DNA of 64,000 nt from Solitalea lacus (GTDB lineage Bacteria; Bacteroidota; Bacteroidia; Sphingobacteriales; Sphingobacteriaceae): positions 2,716,200 through 2,780,199 of the forward strand of contig NZ_CP091740.1 of NCBI RefSeq assembly GCF_022014595.1. The letters are read 5' to 3'. The position numbers and the translations under genes were made by a program. The notes under the pieces are model-generated. The model did no database searches, was not told the DNA's origin, and saw only the letters and a list, made by a program, of their open reading frames with translations. Below, in pieces: positions 1-8,407 of the stretch (the stretch's first letter is position 1; the number at the start of each line of letters is the position of its first letter).

Positions 1-483
1 TCTTCGGAATTTTCAGATTTAACAGGTTTGCTATTTAAAGAAGAACATTTAGAAAAGTATTTAATAAGCATTGGAGACTATGGTGTACCTAAATTTGAGG
101 TTCACTCCTTACGAAGAGCCAGAAGAGTCGGTCCAGATGGGGACGCTTTAAACCAGGTAATTATATCCATTACTCAGAAACTAAATATCAAAAAAAAAGA
201 ATGGATGCCTCTTCTTAATTCAAATGAATCAATGCAAAACAATGTAATTGAAAATAGTGTTGAAGATGACATTATTTTCAGGGGAGGAAGCACGTTGATT
301 TTTGATCTGGATAAACACTCATTAAAGTATTGTATTAATAAACCAATGGTTGACCCTGAAAGACTAAGGGCTCAGGTAAAATATCAGAAAGAATCGACTT
401 TAGGTTCTCTTTATTCCACATACTTCACCAACTCTCTTGCTGAAAACAACCCTGAACCGTTGGCTTTACTACATAGAATTTAA
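1..483 (+). CDS. C-terminal part of an unrecognised protein (5' end outside window)
   Basis: The reading frame is open from the first base of the window, so the gene starts outside it. About 160 residues are visible, ending at the TAA at 481-483. The internal TTG at base 28 is not a convincing start. I recognise no domain. The piece is hydrophilic, with a basic stretch (SLRRARRVG) near its beginning and no membrane segment. The next gene, a metallo-beta-lactamase-fold hydrolase, starts only 18 bases later on the same strand, so the two are probably one operon. The function is unknown. The gene could be the regulatory or substrate partner of the hydrolase, but that rests on position only. Confidence 0.7.
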   Translation, partial: SSEFSDLTGLLFKEEHLEKYLISIGDYGVPKFEVHSLRRARRVGPDGDALNQVIISITQKLNIKKKEWMPLLNSNESMQNNVIENSVEDDIIFRGGSTLIFDLDKHSLKYCINKPMVDPERLRAQVKYQKESTLGSLYSTYFTNSLAENNPEPLALLHRI

Positions 484-501
484 ACAACAGCTTCTTCTAA
501 A

Positions 502-1926
502 ATGAAACTAAATAAAATACGCATTCGCATGTATAGACAAGGTCTAGGCGATTGTTTCCTTCTTACACTTAGTTACGGAGCTAATAAAAAGTACCATATT
601 CTCATAGATTGTGGAGTAATTTTAGGTACTGCAAACCCCGAAAAGAAAATGGGTGAAGTAGCTCAAAATATAAAAGATGAAACGAATGGCAAAATTGATT
701 TAGTTGTAATAACTCATGAACACTGGGATCATCTTTCGGGTTTTAAACAAGCACAAAAAATATTTGATGAAATCAATTTTGATGAGGTTTGGATGGCTTG
801 GACTGAGGATCCTAAAAATGATTTAGCCAACAAACTAAGGAAAACACGCGAAGAAAGAAAAATGGGTCTGGCGACAGCATTGGACAGATTGAAATTGGAA
901 TTAATCAGCAATCAATTTCTATCACCTAAACAATTTAACGCCCGAAAAGCTTATTTAGGTGCTGTGGAAGAAATTACTTCGTTCAATGGAGGATTAGGTG
1001 CAAACGGAAGTTCGTCCACTTCAGAAGCTTTAGATTACGTAAAGAAAAAAGCCAAAGGCAATCTTTCTTATTGTAAACCAGGTAAAGATCCTTTACAATT
1101 AAAAGATATCGAAGGAATAAGGCTGTTTGTGCTGGGTCCTCCAGAAGATGAAAAATTACTTAAAAAAGATTTAGCGAATAAAGAGGTATATCATGAGTTT
1201 TTCAAGTCTGATTTTGGAAATAGCTTTATGAGTGCCCTGAATTTCAATGGGGATCAAAACTCTATAGATAAATACCGCCCTTTTGAAAGTAGTGGGATTG
1301 AAATTGAAAAGGTGAAGCAAAATAATAGTTTAAGTGAAAGCTATTATAATGCGGAGAATGAATGGAGGCAAATTAATAATGATTGGATGGATTTTTCCGG
1401 CCAATTAGCACTTGCATTGGACAGTGATACCAATAATACAAGTTTAGTACTGGCAATTGAATTAACTGAAAGCGGAAAATTTCTGCTTTTTCCTGGTGAT
1501 GCTCAGGTTGGCAACTGGCTTTCATGGCATAATTACAAATGGACAGTAAAGAATAATAAAGGGGAGAATGAAGAAATTGATATAAAAAAAATATTTGAAA
1601 GAACCACCTTTTATAAGGTTGGTCATCACGGAAGTCATAATGCAACTTTAAGCACAAATGGACTCGAATTAATGACGAATAACGAGTTAACTGTTATGAT
1701 ACCTGTTAATAAGGAAATGGCAAAAAAGAAAAAATGGAATATGCCATTTCCTCCTTTATTGGATAAATTATTGGGTAGAACTTCAGGTAAAATTTTAATG
1801 GCTGATGAAGATTTAGCCAATTCAAAAAAGCCTACCGAGATTTCTTCGCAAGAATGGGAAAAGTTTAAACAGTCTGTCAATCAAGATAGCGGGAAATTGT
1901 TTTTTGATTATGAGATAAATTGCTAA
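502..1926 (+). CDS. metallo-beta-lactamase-fold hydrolase, ComEC/Rec2 C-terminal type
   Basis: This 474-residue protein has the di-metal signature of the metallo-beta-lactamase fold: THEHWDH at about residues 71-77, preceded by an ILIDCG strand near residue 32. A GHHGSH motif at about 374-379 supplies further metal ligands and is typical of the ComEC/Rec2-like branch. There is no signal peptide or membrane segment, so it is expected to be a soluble cytoplasmic hydrolase, perhaps acting on nucleic acid or phosphodiesters. It is longer than a bare 250-300-residue domain, and an insertion lies between the two motif groups. It follows the upstream unknown gene by 18 bases. An IS21 element begins 72 bases after its stop, cutting it off from whatever followed. 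The substrate cannot be deduced. Confidence 0.8.
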   Translation: MKLNKIRIRMYRQGLGDCFLLTLSYGANKKYHILIDCGVILGTANPEKKMGEVAQNIKDETNGKIDLVVITHEHWDHLSGFKQAQKIFDEINFDEVWMAWTEDPKNDLANKLRKTREERKMGLATALDRLKLELISNQFLSPKQFNARKAYLGAVEEITSFNGGLGANGSSSTSEALDYVKKKAKGNLSYCKPGKDPLQLKDIEGIRLFVLGPPEDEKLLKKDLANKEVYHEFFKSDFGNSFMSALNFNGDQNSIDKYRPFESSGIEIEKVKQNNSLSESYYNAENEWRQINNDWMDFSGQLALALDSDTNNTSLVLAIELTESGKFLLFPGDAQVGNWLSWHNYKWTVKNNKGENEEIDIKKIFERTTFYKVGHHGSHNATLSTNGLELMTNNELTVMIPVNKEMAKKKKWNMPFPPLLDKLLGRTSGKILMADEDLANSKKPTEISSQEWEKFKQSVNQDSGKLFFDYEINC

Positions 1927-2006
1927 CAGTTTGAATGCACCGGGATCTTCCTCAGATAGCGAGTTTATTAATACTTTGCAAATTTGGTTAACCCAGGGTG
2001 TCTAAA

Positions 2007-2197
2007 ACGGTAGTCAATGGGCCAGCCATTACGGTGATGCCGGGCCAGTCATAACGGGAATCATTGGGCCAAAAAGATAACCGTTATTACGGAGGTCATT
2101 GGGCCAAAAGCAATGTCTGCTCCTAAAAGCAAAACGGAGGTCATTGGGCCAAAATAGTACCAGGGATTCCTTGCTTAAAACGGAAGTCATCGGGCCA
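2007..2197 (+). repeat. six direct copies of an 18-bp IstA-type terminal repeat
   Basis: Six copies close to ACGGAGGTCATTGGGCCA occur at about 2007, 2031, 2054, 2089, 2134 and 2180, spaced roughly 23-46 bases apart. The right end of the same element carries inverted versions (TGGCCCGTTGATTCCCGT at 4574, another at 4599 that is cut by the ISL3 insertion, and one at 6845). In IS21 elements such multiple terminal repeats are the binding sites of the IstA transposase. Six copies on one side is more than the two or three I would expect. Confidence 0.85.
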
Positions 2198-2242
2198 CTT
2201 TTCATGATTTTTAATAGCCTTGTATCTGAACTCAATGGATGC

Positions 2243-3739
2243 ATGGCAGGACAACGAATTGATATCATGGAATTACGCAGTTTAATTTCCCTTAAACTTA
2301 AAGGCTTAAGCAACCGCAAGGTAGCAGATTTTTTAAAAGTTAACCGTAAAACGGTTGACAGTTATACCAGTCGTTTCAAAGCACTGAACCTCTCTTACCA
2401 GGAGCTCATAGAGCTCGGGGAGGCTGATCTTAGGGACTTGTTTACCGAAAACAGCCAGACTGAAAAAGCGCGTTACGAGATCCTCAGCAGTCAGTTTCCT
2501 GCTATACAAAAGGAACTGCACAAACCTGGAGGCACTTTACAGGAGCTCTGGAAAGACTACTTTGAAAAGAACCCCAAAGGCTATAAATACACCCAGTTTG
2601 CCCTGCACTACCGAAACTGGAAGAGCCGGAGCCATCACAGCGGTAAATTAATCCATAAAGCTGGGGAAAAGCTCTTTGTCGACTTTTGCGGCAAGAAGCC
2701 TTATTATGTAGACAAATCTACCGGTGAACAGATTGATGTGGAAGTATTTATCGCTGTGCTCCCTTGCAGCCAGTATACCTTTGTCAAGGCAGTTCCTTCC
2801 CAAAAGCGCGAAGATCTGATCAGTTGCATGGAATCTTGCCTGAGGTGGATGGGTGGGGTTCCACAGGCCATCGTATCTGATAATCTCAAATCCGCAGTTA
2901 GCAAGGGTAGTAAATACGCTCCTGTGATCAATAAAACCTTTGCCGACTTTACCCTGCATTATGGTTGCGTGGTCGATCCTGCCCGTCCGCATCACCCTCA
3001 AGATAAGGCACTGGTGGAACGCAGCGTAGAGCTGGTCTACCAGAAAGCGATTGAGGAGCTCTTGGAGGAATATAATGATTACCTGTTCTCTCATGGAGGC
3101 GGCAGCCGCAGGAGTTATTTCATTGATCTGGAGCAACAATACTTACAGGGAATTGCGACCGACTCTTACAGTATCCGACAATACAGGCGGGCTAAAGTAC
3201 AAAAGACAGCACATGTCTACATGAGTGAAGATCGCAACTATTACAGCGTTCCTTACCGCTTTACCGGCATGCATGTGGAGGTGCAATACAATCAGGATAA
3301 GGTAGAGATCTTCTATAATTACGACCGTATTGCCAGCCATGAACGAAATTATAAGGCAGGCAATTATACTACCATACCCCAACACATGCCTTCCTCGCAC
3401 CAGGCTTACGGACAATGGAGTCCTGAATACTTCCAGGGTCGTGCCCGCCAGGTAGGTCCTTTTACCCTGGCCTATATTCAGCGCTTGTTTACCCAATATA
3501 ATTATCCAGAAATCGCTTATAAGCAGAGTCAGGGAATCCTCGCTTTCGGGAAAACGTACAACAATGAACGCCTGGAAAAGGCATGCAAAAGAGGCTTGGA
3601 ATACCATAAGGCTTCTTACCGCACCATTGAAATGATACTGAAGAACAACCTGGATATGGAGCAGGAAGATCCAGCGGAACCATCCGGTTCCCCGATCCCA
3701 GAGCACAGCAACATCCGGGGGGCAAGTCACTATCAATAA
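2243..3739 (+). CDS. istA: IS21-family transposase IstA
   Basis: IstA is the DDE transposase of the IS21 element. An N-terminal helix-turn-helix (LSNRKVADFLKVNRKTV) is followed by an RNase-H-fold integrase core. The probable catalytic triad is Asp in FVDFCGK (about residue 145), Asp in VSDNLKS (about 210) and Glu in ALVERSVE (about 257). The frame is open back to 2099, but that part overlaps the terminal repeats, so I place the start at the ATG at 2243; 2204 or 2267 are also possible. It lies 67 bases upstream of istB and is transcribed with it. The ORF is intact, so the protein could be functional although the element's right end is split by ISL3. Confidence 0.92.
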   Translation: MAGQRIDIMELRSLISLKLKGLSNRKVADFLKVNRKTVDSYTSRFKALNLSYQELIELGEADLRDLFTENSQTEKARYEILSSQFPAIQKELHKPGGTLQELWKDYFEKNPKGYKYTQFALHYRNWKSRSHHSGKLIHKAGEKLFVDFCGKKPYYVDKSTGEQIDVEVFIAVLPCSQYTFVKAVPSQKREDLISCMESCLRWMGGVPQAIVSDNLKSAVSKGSKYAPVINKTFADFTLHYGCVVDPARPHHPQDKALVERSVELVYQKAIEELLEEYNDYLFSHGGGSRRSYFIDLEQQYLQGIATDSYSIRQYRRAKVQKTAHVYMSEDRNYYSVPYRFTGMHVEVQYNQDKVEIFYNYDRIASHERNYKAGNYTTIPQHMPSSHQAYGQWSPEYFQGRARQVGPFTLAYIQRLFTQYNYPEIAYKQSQGILAFGKTYNNERLEKACKRGLEYHKASYRTIEMILKNNLDMEQEDPAEPSGSPIPEHSNIRGASHYQ

Positions 3740-3806
3740 ACAGGTTCCGGGGCATGCTGACCCCACCGGTCAATACTTACTTATTAAACAGATCCAACAA
3801 CAAATT

Positions 3807-4544
3807 ATGAATGAACACAACACCGTAGAAAAGATGCGCCGCATGCGCATGAATGCCATGGCGGCCCTTTACCACCGCAGTATCAGCGAACACCTTTATC
3901 AGGATTATACCCTGGATGACTTTCTTTCCCTGCTGGTAGATACTGAATGGGAAAGCCGACAGAACCGAAATATTGATAGCCTGATCCAGCGTGCTGGCTT
4001 TAAACAGGCAGCTTCTGCTTCAGATATTGATTACCAAACTCAACGAGGTTTAGATAAAACAACCTTTGAAAGGCTACTGGGGCTTACCTTTATTAAAAAA
4101 AAGGAAAATATCATAATTACTGGCTATAGTGGCTGCGGTAAAAGTTTTCTGGCTCAGAGTATAGGGGTTAAAGCCTGTCAAATGTTGCATCGAACAATGT
4201 ATTACAATACAGCGCGGTTCTTTGACCTGGCCAAACTCGCTAAACTGCAAGGTACTTACTCTAAACTGATCAAGCGGATACAAAAAACGGAGCTGCTCAT
4301 CCTGGACGACTTTGGACTCGTTCCTATTGATCAGGCTGCCAGGAATGTGCTAATGGATGTCATTGAAGAACGACATGAAACCTCTTCAACCATTATTGCC
4401 ACACAGATACCGGTAGCAAATTGGCATGGCCTGATTGGAGAAAGTACGGCCGCTGACGCGATATTAGACCGGATCGTTTTCTCCTCTCACCGAATTGAAC
4501 TGGAAGGTGAATCTTTCCGGAGAAAAAAACAATTGAGTCATTAA
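3807..4544 (+). CDS. istB: IS21-family helper ATPase IstB
   Basis: This 245-residue AAA+ ATPase acts with IstA in target selection and strand transfer. Walker A is GYSGCGKS (about residues 106-113) and Walker B is LLILDDFG (about 163-170). The N-terminal helical region (KMRRMRMNAMAALY) matches the DnaC-like IstB family. Its length is normal for IstB. The gene follows istA on the same strand. Its stop lies about 30 bases before the right-hand terminal repeats of the element. Confidence 0.93.
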   Translation: MNEHNTVEKMRRMRMNAMAALYHRSISEHLYQDYTLDDFLSLLVDTEWESRQNRNIDSLIQRAGFKQAASASDIDYQTQRGLDKTTFERLLGLTFIKKKENIIITGYSGCGKSFLAQSIGVKACQMLHRTMYYNTARFFDLAKLAKLQGTYSKLIKRIQKTELLILDDFGLVPIDQAARNVLMDVIEERHETSSTIIATQIPVANWHGLIGESTAADAILDRIVFSSHRIELEGESFRRKKQLSH

Positions 4545-4634
4545 AATTAAACGCTTATAATTGTATTGAAAAGTGGCCCGTTGATTCCCGTAACAGCTGG
4601 CCCAGTATCATGGTTCTTCGTCAATTTTGGTGAA

Positions 4635-6251
4635 TTATGCAGATTTCGCTAGTACCATTTTTCTTAACAGCTCAAAGCTGGCTCTGCCATACATTTTTCT
4701 TTTGATATTTTTAATCCGGTTGACTTGCCCTTCCACCTGCCCATTACTAAAGGGTGTGATCACGGCATTATTTACGGCTTCATAATCCTTCAAGATATTT
4801 TTGGCGAAATTTTTTAAGCCGCATTCAGATTTGGCGGTTTCATCTATCCATTTCATCAGTGACCCATCTTCCTTAAGGAGAAAAAGGTTTTTAAAGCTTT
4901 TTACTAACTGTTCCATCTGTTTTATATCAGGACATTTCTCATACAGGAGCTTGAGGAAGTCCTGGTCATCCTTCCGCGGAAGTTGATCCGGCTCCAGGTA
5001 TAACATAAAGGATAACTTGGTTGGCGACCATGTTTTTATAGGTGTGGGGTTTATTTTCTTGGCTCTGAACGAGGGTTGCATTTTGTTCATTTTGAAACAA
5101 AACTGCGAATACTTACCATTAAAGCCCATCTGGGTTATGATCTGGTGTAATTCCCGATAAGTTTTACCTCGATTGTTTTCCTGTAGCAAAAAGTCAAGGA
5201 AAGCATCCAGGTTAGTGATAGTGCAGGATTCCCTTTTGGGCAGTTGCTCCATATGCACATATTTCTGGGTGGTTGTCCGTGATACATTTACCGTTTTGGC
5301 GATTTGCCTTATCGAATAACCTGCATTGTATAATTTTTTCACTTGCTCGAATTTATGCTGTCTATCAATACTAATGTTTGCAACAGAATCCCCGGATGTT
5401 TCCAACTCTGGGGTGCACTGAACCGGCTGTGGCCTTGGAGCTGCAGGTGCATGCTCCTTTTGGGGATTATTGTAGAGATTGAATACCTCCTTCAGCTCTT
5501 TTCCTTTGGATTGAATAACTCTTTTGACTGCTTCTCCAAGATTCATTAATAAATGAAAGCGGTCTGCTACCTGATGAGCTTGTGGGGCGCCTTTTTTCAC
5601 CCCTAATGCATAAGGTCCATACCGGTCACGGGAAACTGTTTTTATTTCTGGATGTTTTTTAAGCCATTCGGCTAGGGTTTCCGACTCCCGATCCGGCAAC
5701 AGGTCGATCACTTCCTTTCTTTCCAAATCAACAAGAACAGTTCCGTACGTTCTTCCCTTTTTGAATGCCCAATCATCCACCCCAATGATTCCCGAGGTCA
5801 ATGTTTTAGATTGTATTTCCAGCTTTTTAACCACGCGTAATACGGTAGACGGACTTACGGGTATGCCCACATACCTGCTGATGGTAGCACCCGTATTCCC
5901 GCCCAGTTCAAGTGCCATTCTTGCTAGCAGGTCATTGGAACGCAGCATTCTTCTGTAATAAGGCTTAATTTCAGAATCAAAACGCTCCGTAAAGATTTTT
6001 CGGTGGCACGCAGGGTTATCACAAAAGTATTTCCTTGCTTTGAGCTTAACTCTTGCCAAATGCCCCGAAACAGGCAGGTCCAAAAGCTTCCTGGAGTATC
6101 GGCTGTGGATCCTATTGCTTTTTTTGCTGCAAATGGGGCAGGTAGAGCAGGGCTGACAAACCGATGCACAAATGTGCAATACTCCAGGTTCAGAAGAAAT
6201 GGCATCAGCTTTTAGCTGTACGTTAGCAGGGAGAATAAATGATGGTATCAT
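4635..6251 (-). CDS. ISL3-family transposase
   Basis: The protein is a DDE transposase of the ISL3 family, about 538 residues long. The N-terminal zinc-ribbon-like region has paired cysteines (CSTCPICSKKSNR) and a second pair around CDNPACH. The core carries the family hallmarks GVDDWAFKKG, VSRDRYGPYA and VADRFHLLMNL, and a helix-turn-helix (YSIRQIAKTVNVSRTT) sits in the middle. The frame extends ten codons further upstream to 6281, but ATG at 6251 gives the more usual N-terminus. The gene ends 23 bases inside the left inverted repeat. It looks intact. Confidence 0.93.
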   Translation of the reverse strand: MIPSFILPANVQLKADAISSEPGVLHICASVCQPCSTCPICSKKSNRIHSRYSRKLLDLPVSGHLARVKLKARKYFCDNPACHRKIFTERFDSEIKPYYRRMLRSNDLLARMALELGGNTGATISRYVGIPVSPSTVLRVVKKLEIQSKTLTSGIIGVDDWAFKKGRTYGTVLVDLERKEVIDLLPDRESETLAEWLKKHPEIKTVSRDRYGPYALGVKKGAPQAHQVADRFHLLMNLGEAVKRVIQSKGKELKEVFNLYNNPQKEHAPAAPRPQPVQCTPELETSGDSVANISIDRQHKFEQVKKLYNAGYSIRQIAKTVNVSRTTTQKYVHMEQLPKRESCTITNLDAFLDFLLQENNRGKTYRELHQIITQMGFNGKYSQFCFKMNKMQPSFRAKKINPTPIKTWSPTKLSFMLYLEPDQLPRKDDQDFLKLLYEKCPDIKQMEQLVKSFKNLFLLKEDGSLMKWIDETAKSECGLKNFAKNILKDYEAVNNAVITPFSNGQVEGQVNRIKNIKRKMYGRASFELLRKMVLAKSA

Positions 6252-6320
6252 TAATAAAAAGTATAATATAAAATTACACATATATTATGCTTATTTTTAT
6301 CATCCGAACAGAAAATTATT

Positions 6321-6788
6321 ATGGGAAAAACTGTATTGAAAGTCCAGCGGTCAGAAGCCGGAGAGATCAAGAAGCTATTAAACACAAATGACGACTATAC
6401 CGTGGGCGTAAGACTGTTTCTTGTATACTTAGTGGCCTTGGGCCATTCCTCCAGGAAGCTGGCTGAACTTCATGATATAAGCTTTAAGCAGATAACCAAC
6501 TGGGTGCATCGATACGAAAAAGAAGGGATTGAAGGATTGAAAGATCGAAAAGGACGAGGTAGGCGCAGTGCCCTATCGGAAGATCAACTAAAGAGAATTA
6601 AGTCATTAGTCCTCTTGGAAAGCCCGAACCAGCACGGATTAACATCGGAAAAATGGACCGGCCCCCTTCTGGTGAAATGGATCAAAAATGAATATGGATT
6701 AGAGTATCAGAAGGCTCAGGTATACAATCTGCTTGAGAAAGTCGGCATTACATTTGAAAAGAAGCGCGGATTGATAAATAAAGTGTAA
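6321..6788 (+). CDS. winged helix-turn-helix passenger protein of the ISL3 element
   Basis: This 155-residue protein lies inside the ISL3 element and is transcribed away from its transposase; about 70 AT-rich bases separate the two starts. It contains a helix-turn-helix (HSSRKLAELHDISFKQITN), then KDRKGRGRRSALSEDQ, a linker pattern familiar from the DNA-binding half of IS630-type transposases, and a second winged-helix-like domain. No DDE catalytic core follows, so it is a DNA-binding protein rather than a transposase. It may regulate the ISL3 transposase or help bind the ends; this is inference from position. Confidence 0.75.
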   Translation: MGKTVLKVQRSEAGEIKKLLNTNDDYTVGVRLFLVYLVALGHSSRKLAELHDISFKQITNWVHRYEKEGIEGLKDRKGRGRRSALSEDQLKRIKSLVLLESPNQHGLTSEKWTGPLLVKWIKNEYGLEYQKAQVYNLLEKVGITFEKKRGLINKV

Positions 6789-6875
6789 TTAATTTATATA
6801 CTTTTCACCAAAAGTGACGAAGAACCAGTATCATCCGTTTTGAGTGGCCCAGTATCACCGTTATAGACACCCAGG

Positions 6876-7243
6876 GCGTTTCTGGCTATCCTTCCTGGTA
6901 AACAAACTAAGGAATTAATAAAGCGCTACCTATATATCGGGAGGTATGCATTTCATGAACATCAATACACCATTTTTAAGAACTTAAAAGGGCAGTATAA
7001 TCCGGGTACCCGTTTTGTAATTCTACCTATGGATATGGAATATATGGACGCAGGGGGCTTAAAGGAAAAATACAAGTTCCATTCTCAAATGAAAGATTTG
7101 GCGATTTAAAGAAGAATCATCCAGATATCGTTTATCCATTTGTATTTGTTGATCCGCGTCGAATAATTGATGAACCATTTTACTTTAAAAAAGAGTTTAA
7201 CCTGATTGCAAGATTGAATCCCAAGGCTTACACGCGATCTTAA
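6876..7243 (+). pseudogene. remnant of an amidohydrolase-family protein
   Basis: Immediately after the IS21 target duplication a frame reads as an amidohydrolase fragment with the stretch FVILPMDMEYMDAGG. After a frame change near 7100 a second frame continues with YPFVFVDPRRI, ending at the TAA at 7241-7243. Both pieces resemble the barrel of TIM-barrel amidohydrolases (PF04909-like). The 5' part of the gene is absent: the sequence left of IS21 (1927-1998) does not join it in frame. The gene was therefore disrupted by the IS21 insertion, a deletion and at least one frameshift. It may once have belonged to the operon at 1-1926. Confidence 0.6.
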
Positions 7244-7520
7244 TCGTGAACTTCGCAAAGAGTATAAAAATAGCACAAAACAAGGCTATCTGGCCATTTA
7301 TGTACTATTCAGCCTCTATCGAAGGCAAGGTGCTTCTTTTTATGAATTACAAAAATCCCTTCATGCCCCTTTTTACGATTTACAACGGTCTTTGGATTGT
7401 TTATTAAAACAAAATCTTATTTTCAGTGAAGTAATGAAGATTAAAACTTCAACACAGAAAATTGTTAAGCCGCAGAAAACAAACTCATTGACAGGGAAGG
7501 GCAAGTGTATGATTAATTGA
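7218..7520 (+). pseudogene. possible winged-helix protein remnant
   Basis: A frame without a credible start codon runs from after a TGA near 7217 to the TGA at 7518-7520. It encodes about 100 residues with an amphipathic helical pattern (GYLAIYVLFSLYRRQGASF, then SFYELQKSLHAPFYDLQRSL) that looks like a winged-helix DNA-binding domain. It overlaps the end of the amidohydrolase remnant. It is either the tail of that gene in another frame or a second decayed gene. I do not recognise the family. Confidence 0.35.
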
Positions 7521-7585
7521 ATTAACCGATAGAGTATATCGTTCTATCCGAGCGAGTTAAATCACAAAACTGTTTGTTCGAGATT

Positions 7586-8314
7586 CTACAATAGCTTCAT
7601 TGGTTCATTTTCAAGCCATGAATCCCACTTCTTATCCGGCTCAAAAATTACCAAATTGTGATAATACTGGGTATCATCACTTCTAACTCCAAATACGTAA
7701 ATTCCATCATATTTATTCTTAAAAATTTCAGCAATCGTTTGGCTAAATACATACTTTGGGTAATTATAATTCTCACCTCTTTTTTCATCATCCTCTTCCG
7801 AGAGGTCAGCATGCCACATTATACAGCTTAAGAAAGTATCAGGTTCTACATAGCTTAAATTTGCAATTTTCAGATTTTGAGGAATTTTATACTCTTGACA
7901 CCATAGTGTTTTCCCGTTCTCAAAGTTACATTCTTTCAAAACCCCAAATGGGGAGTCGGATAAGTATAGAACTATTTCTCCATTGGAGCTATAGCGATTT
8001 GATTTTGCTTTTTCTCTGGGAGGAGGACCCATATTCAATTTTGATGGGGCATTTTTATAATTTATACCTCTATAAAATAAAGAGGTAACTTCTTTTATTT
8101 TAACATTATTAATATCATTTTTTAATCTTTCATAAAAAGGATGCGCTTTTAATTGTTCTGACGTTGAGAGCATTGCCCACTTATTTATTTCTCCATTTTC
8201 GGTAGTCCACCGAACTTTTCTTCCTGTTAGTGCGAAAATACTATCCATAATGAAAGTGATTTTGCACCTGCCTTTTGATGATCCTTGAATATTTCTAATT
8301 TCACCCTGCTTCAT
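7586..8314 (-). CDS. RES-domain protein (NAD-degrading toxin-like)
   Basis: The 242-residue protein ends in a RES domain. Its three hallmark residues appear in order: Arg in LFYRGIN (about R82), with a second Arg in SNRYSSNGE (about R107), Glu in GVLKEC (about E128), and Ser in YVFSQTIAE (about S191). The pattern PPP-x-R-Y-x-G-x-LYLS before the Glu also fits. RES toxins deplete NAD+ in RES-Xre toxin-antitoxin modules. Here the first 75 residues form an extra N-terminal region, and no Xre/DUF2384 antitoxin gene is adjacent: the upstream side has only HsdS debris. It may be an orphan toxin, a solitary enzyme or a decayed module. It is the only intact gene between two compound transposon insertions. 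Confidence 0.75.
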   Translation of the reverse strand: MKQGEIRNIQGSSKGRCKITFIMDSIFALTGRKVRWTTENGEINKWAMLSTSEQLKAHPFYERLKNDINNVKIKEVTSLFYRGINYKNAPSKLNMGPPPREKAKSNRYSSNGEIVLYLSDSPFGVLKECNFENGKTLWCQEYKIPQNLKIANLSYVEPDTFLSCIMWHADLSEEDDEKRGENYNYPKYVFSQTIAEIFKNKYDGIYVFGVRSDDTQYYHNLVIFEPDKKWDSWLENEPMKLL

Positions 8315-8407
8315 ATGACGAAATTTAGCTAATTAAACCTTAGCAGTTCCATAGCTGTTGAAAATTCAATCAATCATTTTTTGAAAATTGCTTTATATTG
8401 CTCCCTT

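Larger units (their letters stand above)
4612..6826. mobile_element. ISL3-family element nested in the IS21 right end
   Basis: The 23-bp inverted ends begin GGTTCTTCGTCA and differ at one position (AATTTTGG on the left, ACTTTTGG on the right when both are read inward). The 8-bp direct repeat AGTATCAT flanks the element exactly (4604-4611 and 6827-6834); 8 bp is the usual ISL3 target duplication. The element is 2,215 bp long and carries the transposase on the minus strand and a divergent helix-turn-helix gene on the plus strand. Removing it with one copy of the duplication restores the IS21 terminal repeats. Confidence 0.95.
1999..6869 (+). mobile_element. IS21-family element, interrupted by a nested ISL3 element
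   Basis: The ends are TGTCTAAAACGG on the left and CCGTTATAGACA on the right, near-perfect inverted termini with the TG...CA ends of the IS21 family. The 7-bp direct repeat CCCAGGG flanks the element exactly (1992-1998 and 6870-6876), so the insertion is readable as a single event. Inside are istA, istB and many copies of an 18-bp terminal repeat. The right end has been hit by an ISL3 element (4612-6826). Without that insertion and its 8-bp duplication the IS21 element would be about 2.65 kb, normal for the family. It landed in or beside an amidohydrolase gene of which only fragments remain downstream. Confidence 0.93.

Noticed and set aside
2007-2197. Direct repeats that could look like a CRISPR array
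   Set aside because: Repeats are irregularly spaced, 18 bases long, lie at an IS21 end and have inverted partners at the other end.
2648-3766. Minus-strand frames of 163-207 codons within istA
   Set aside because: Antisense shadows of the istA frame; no start signals or domain character.
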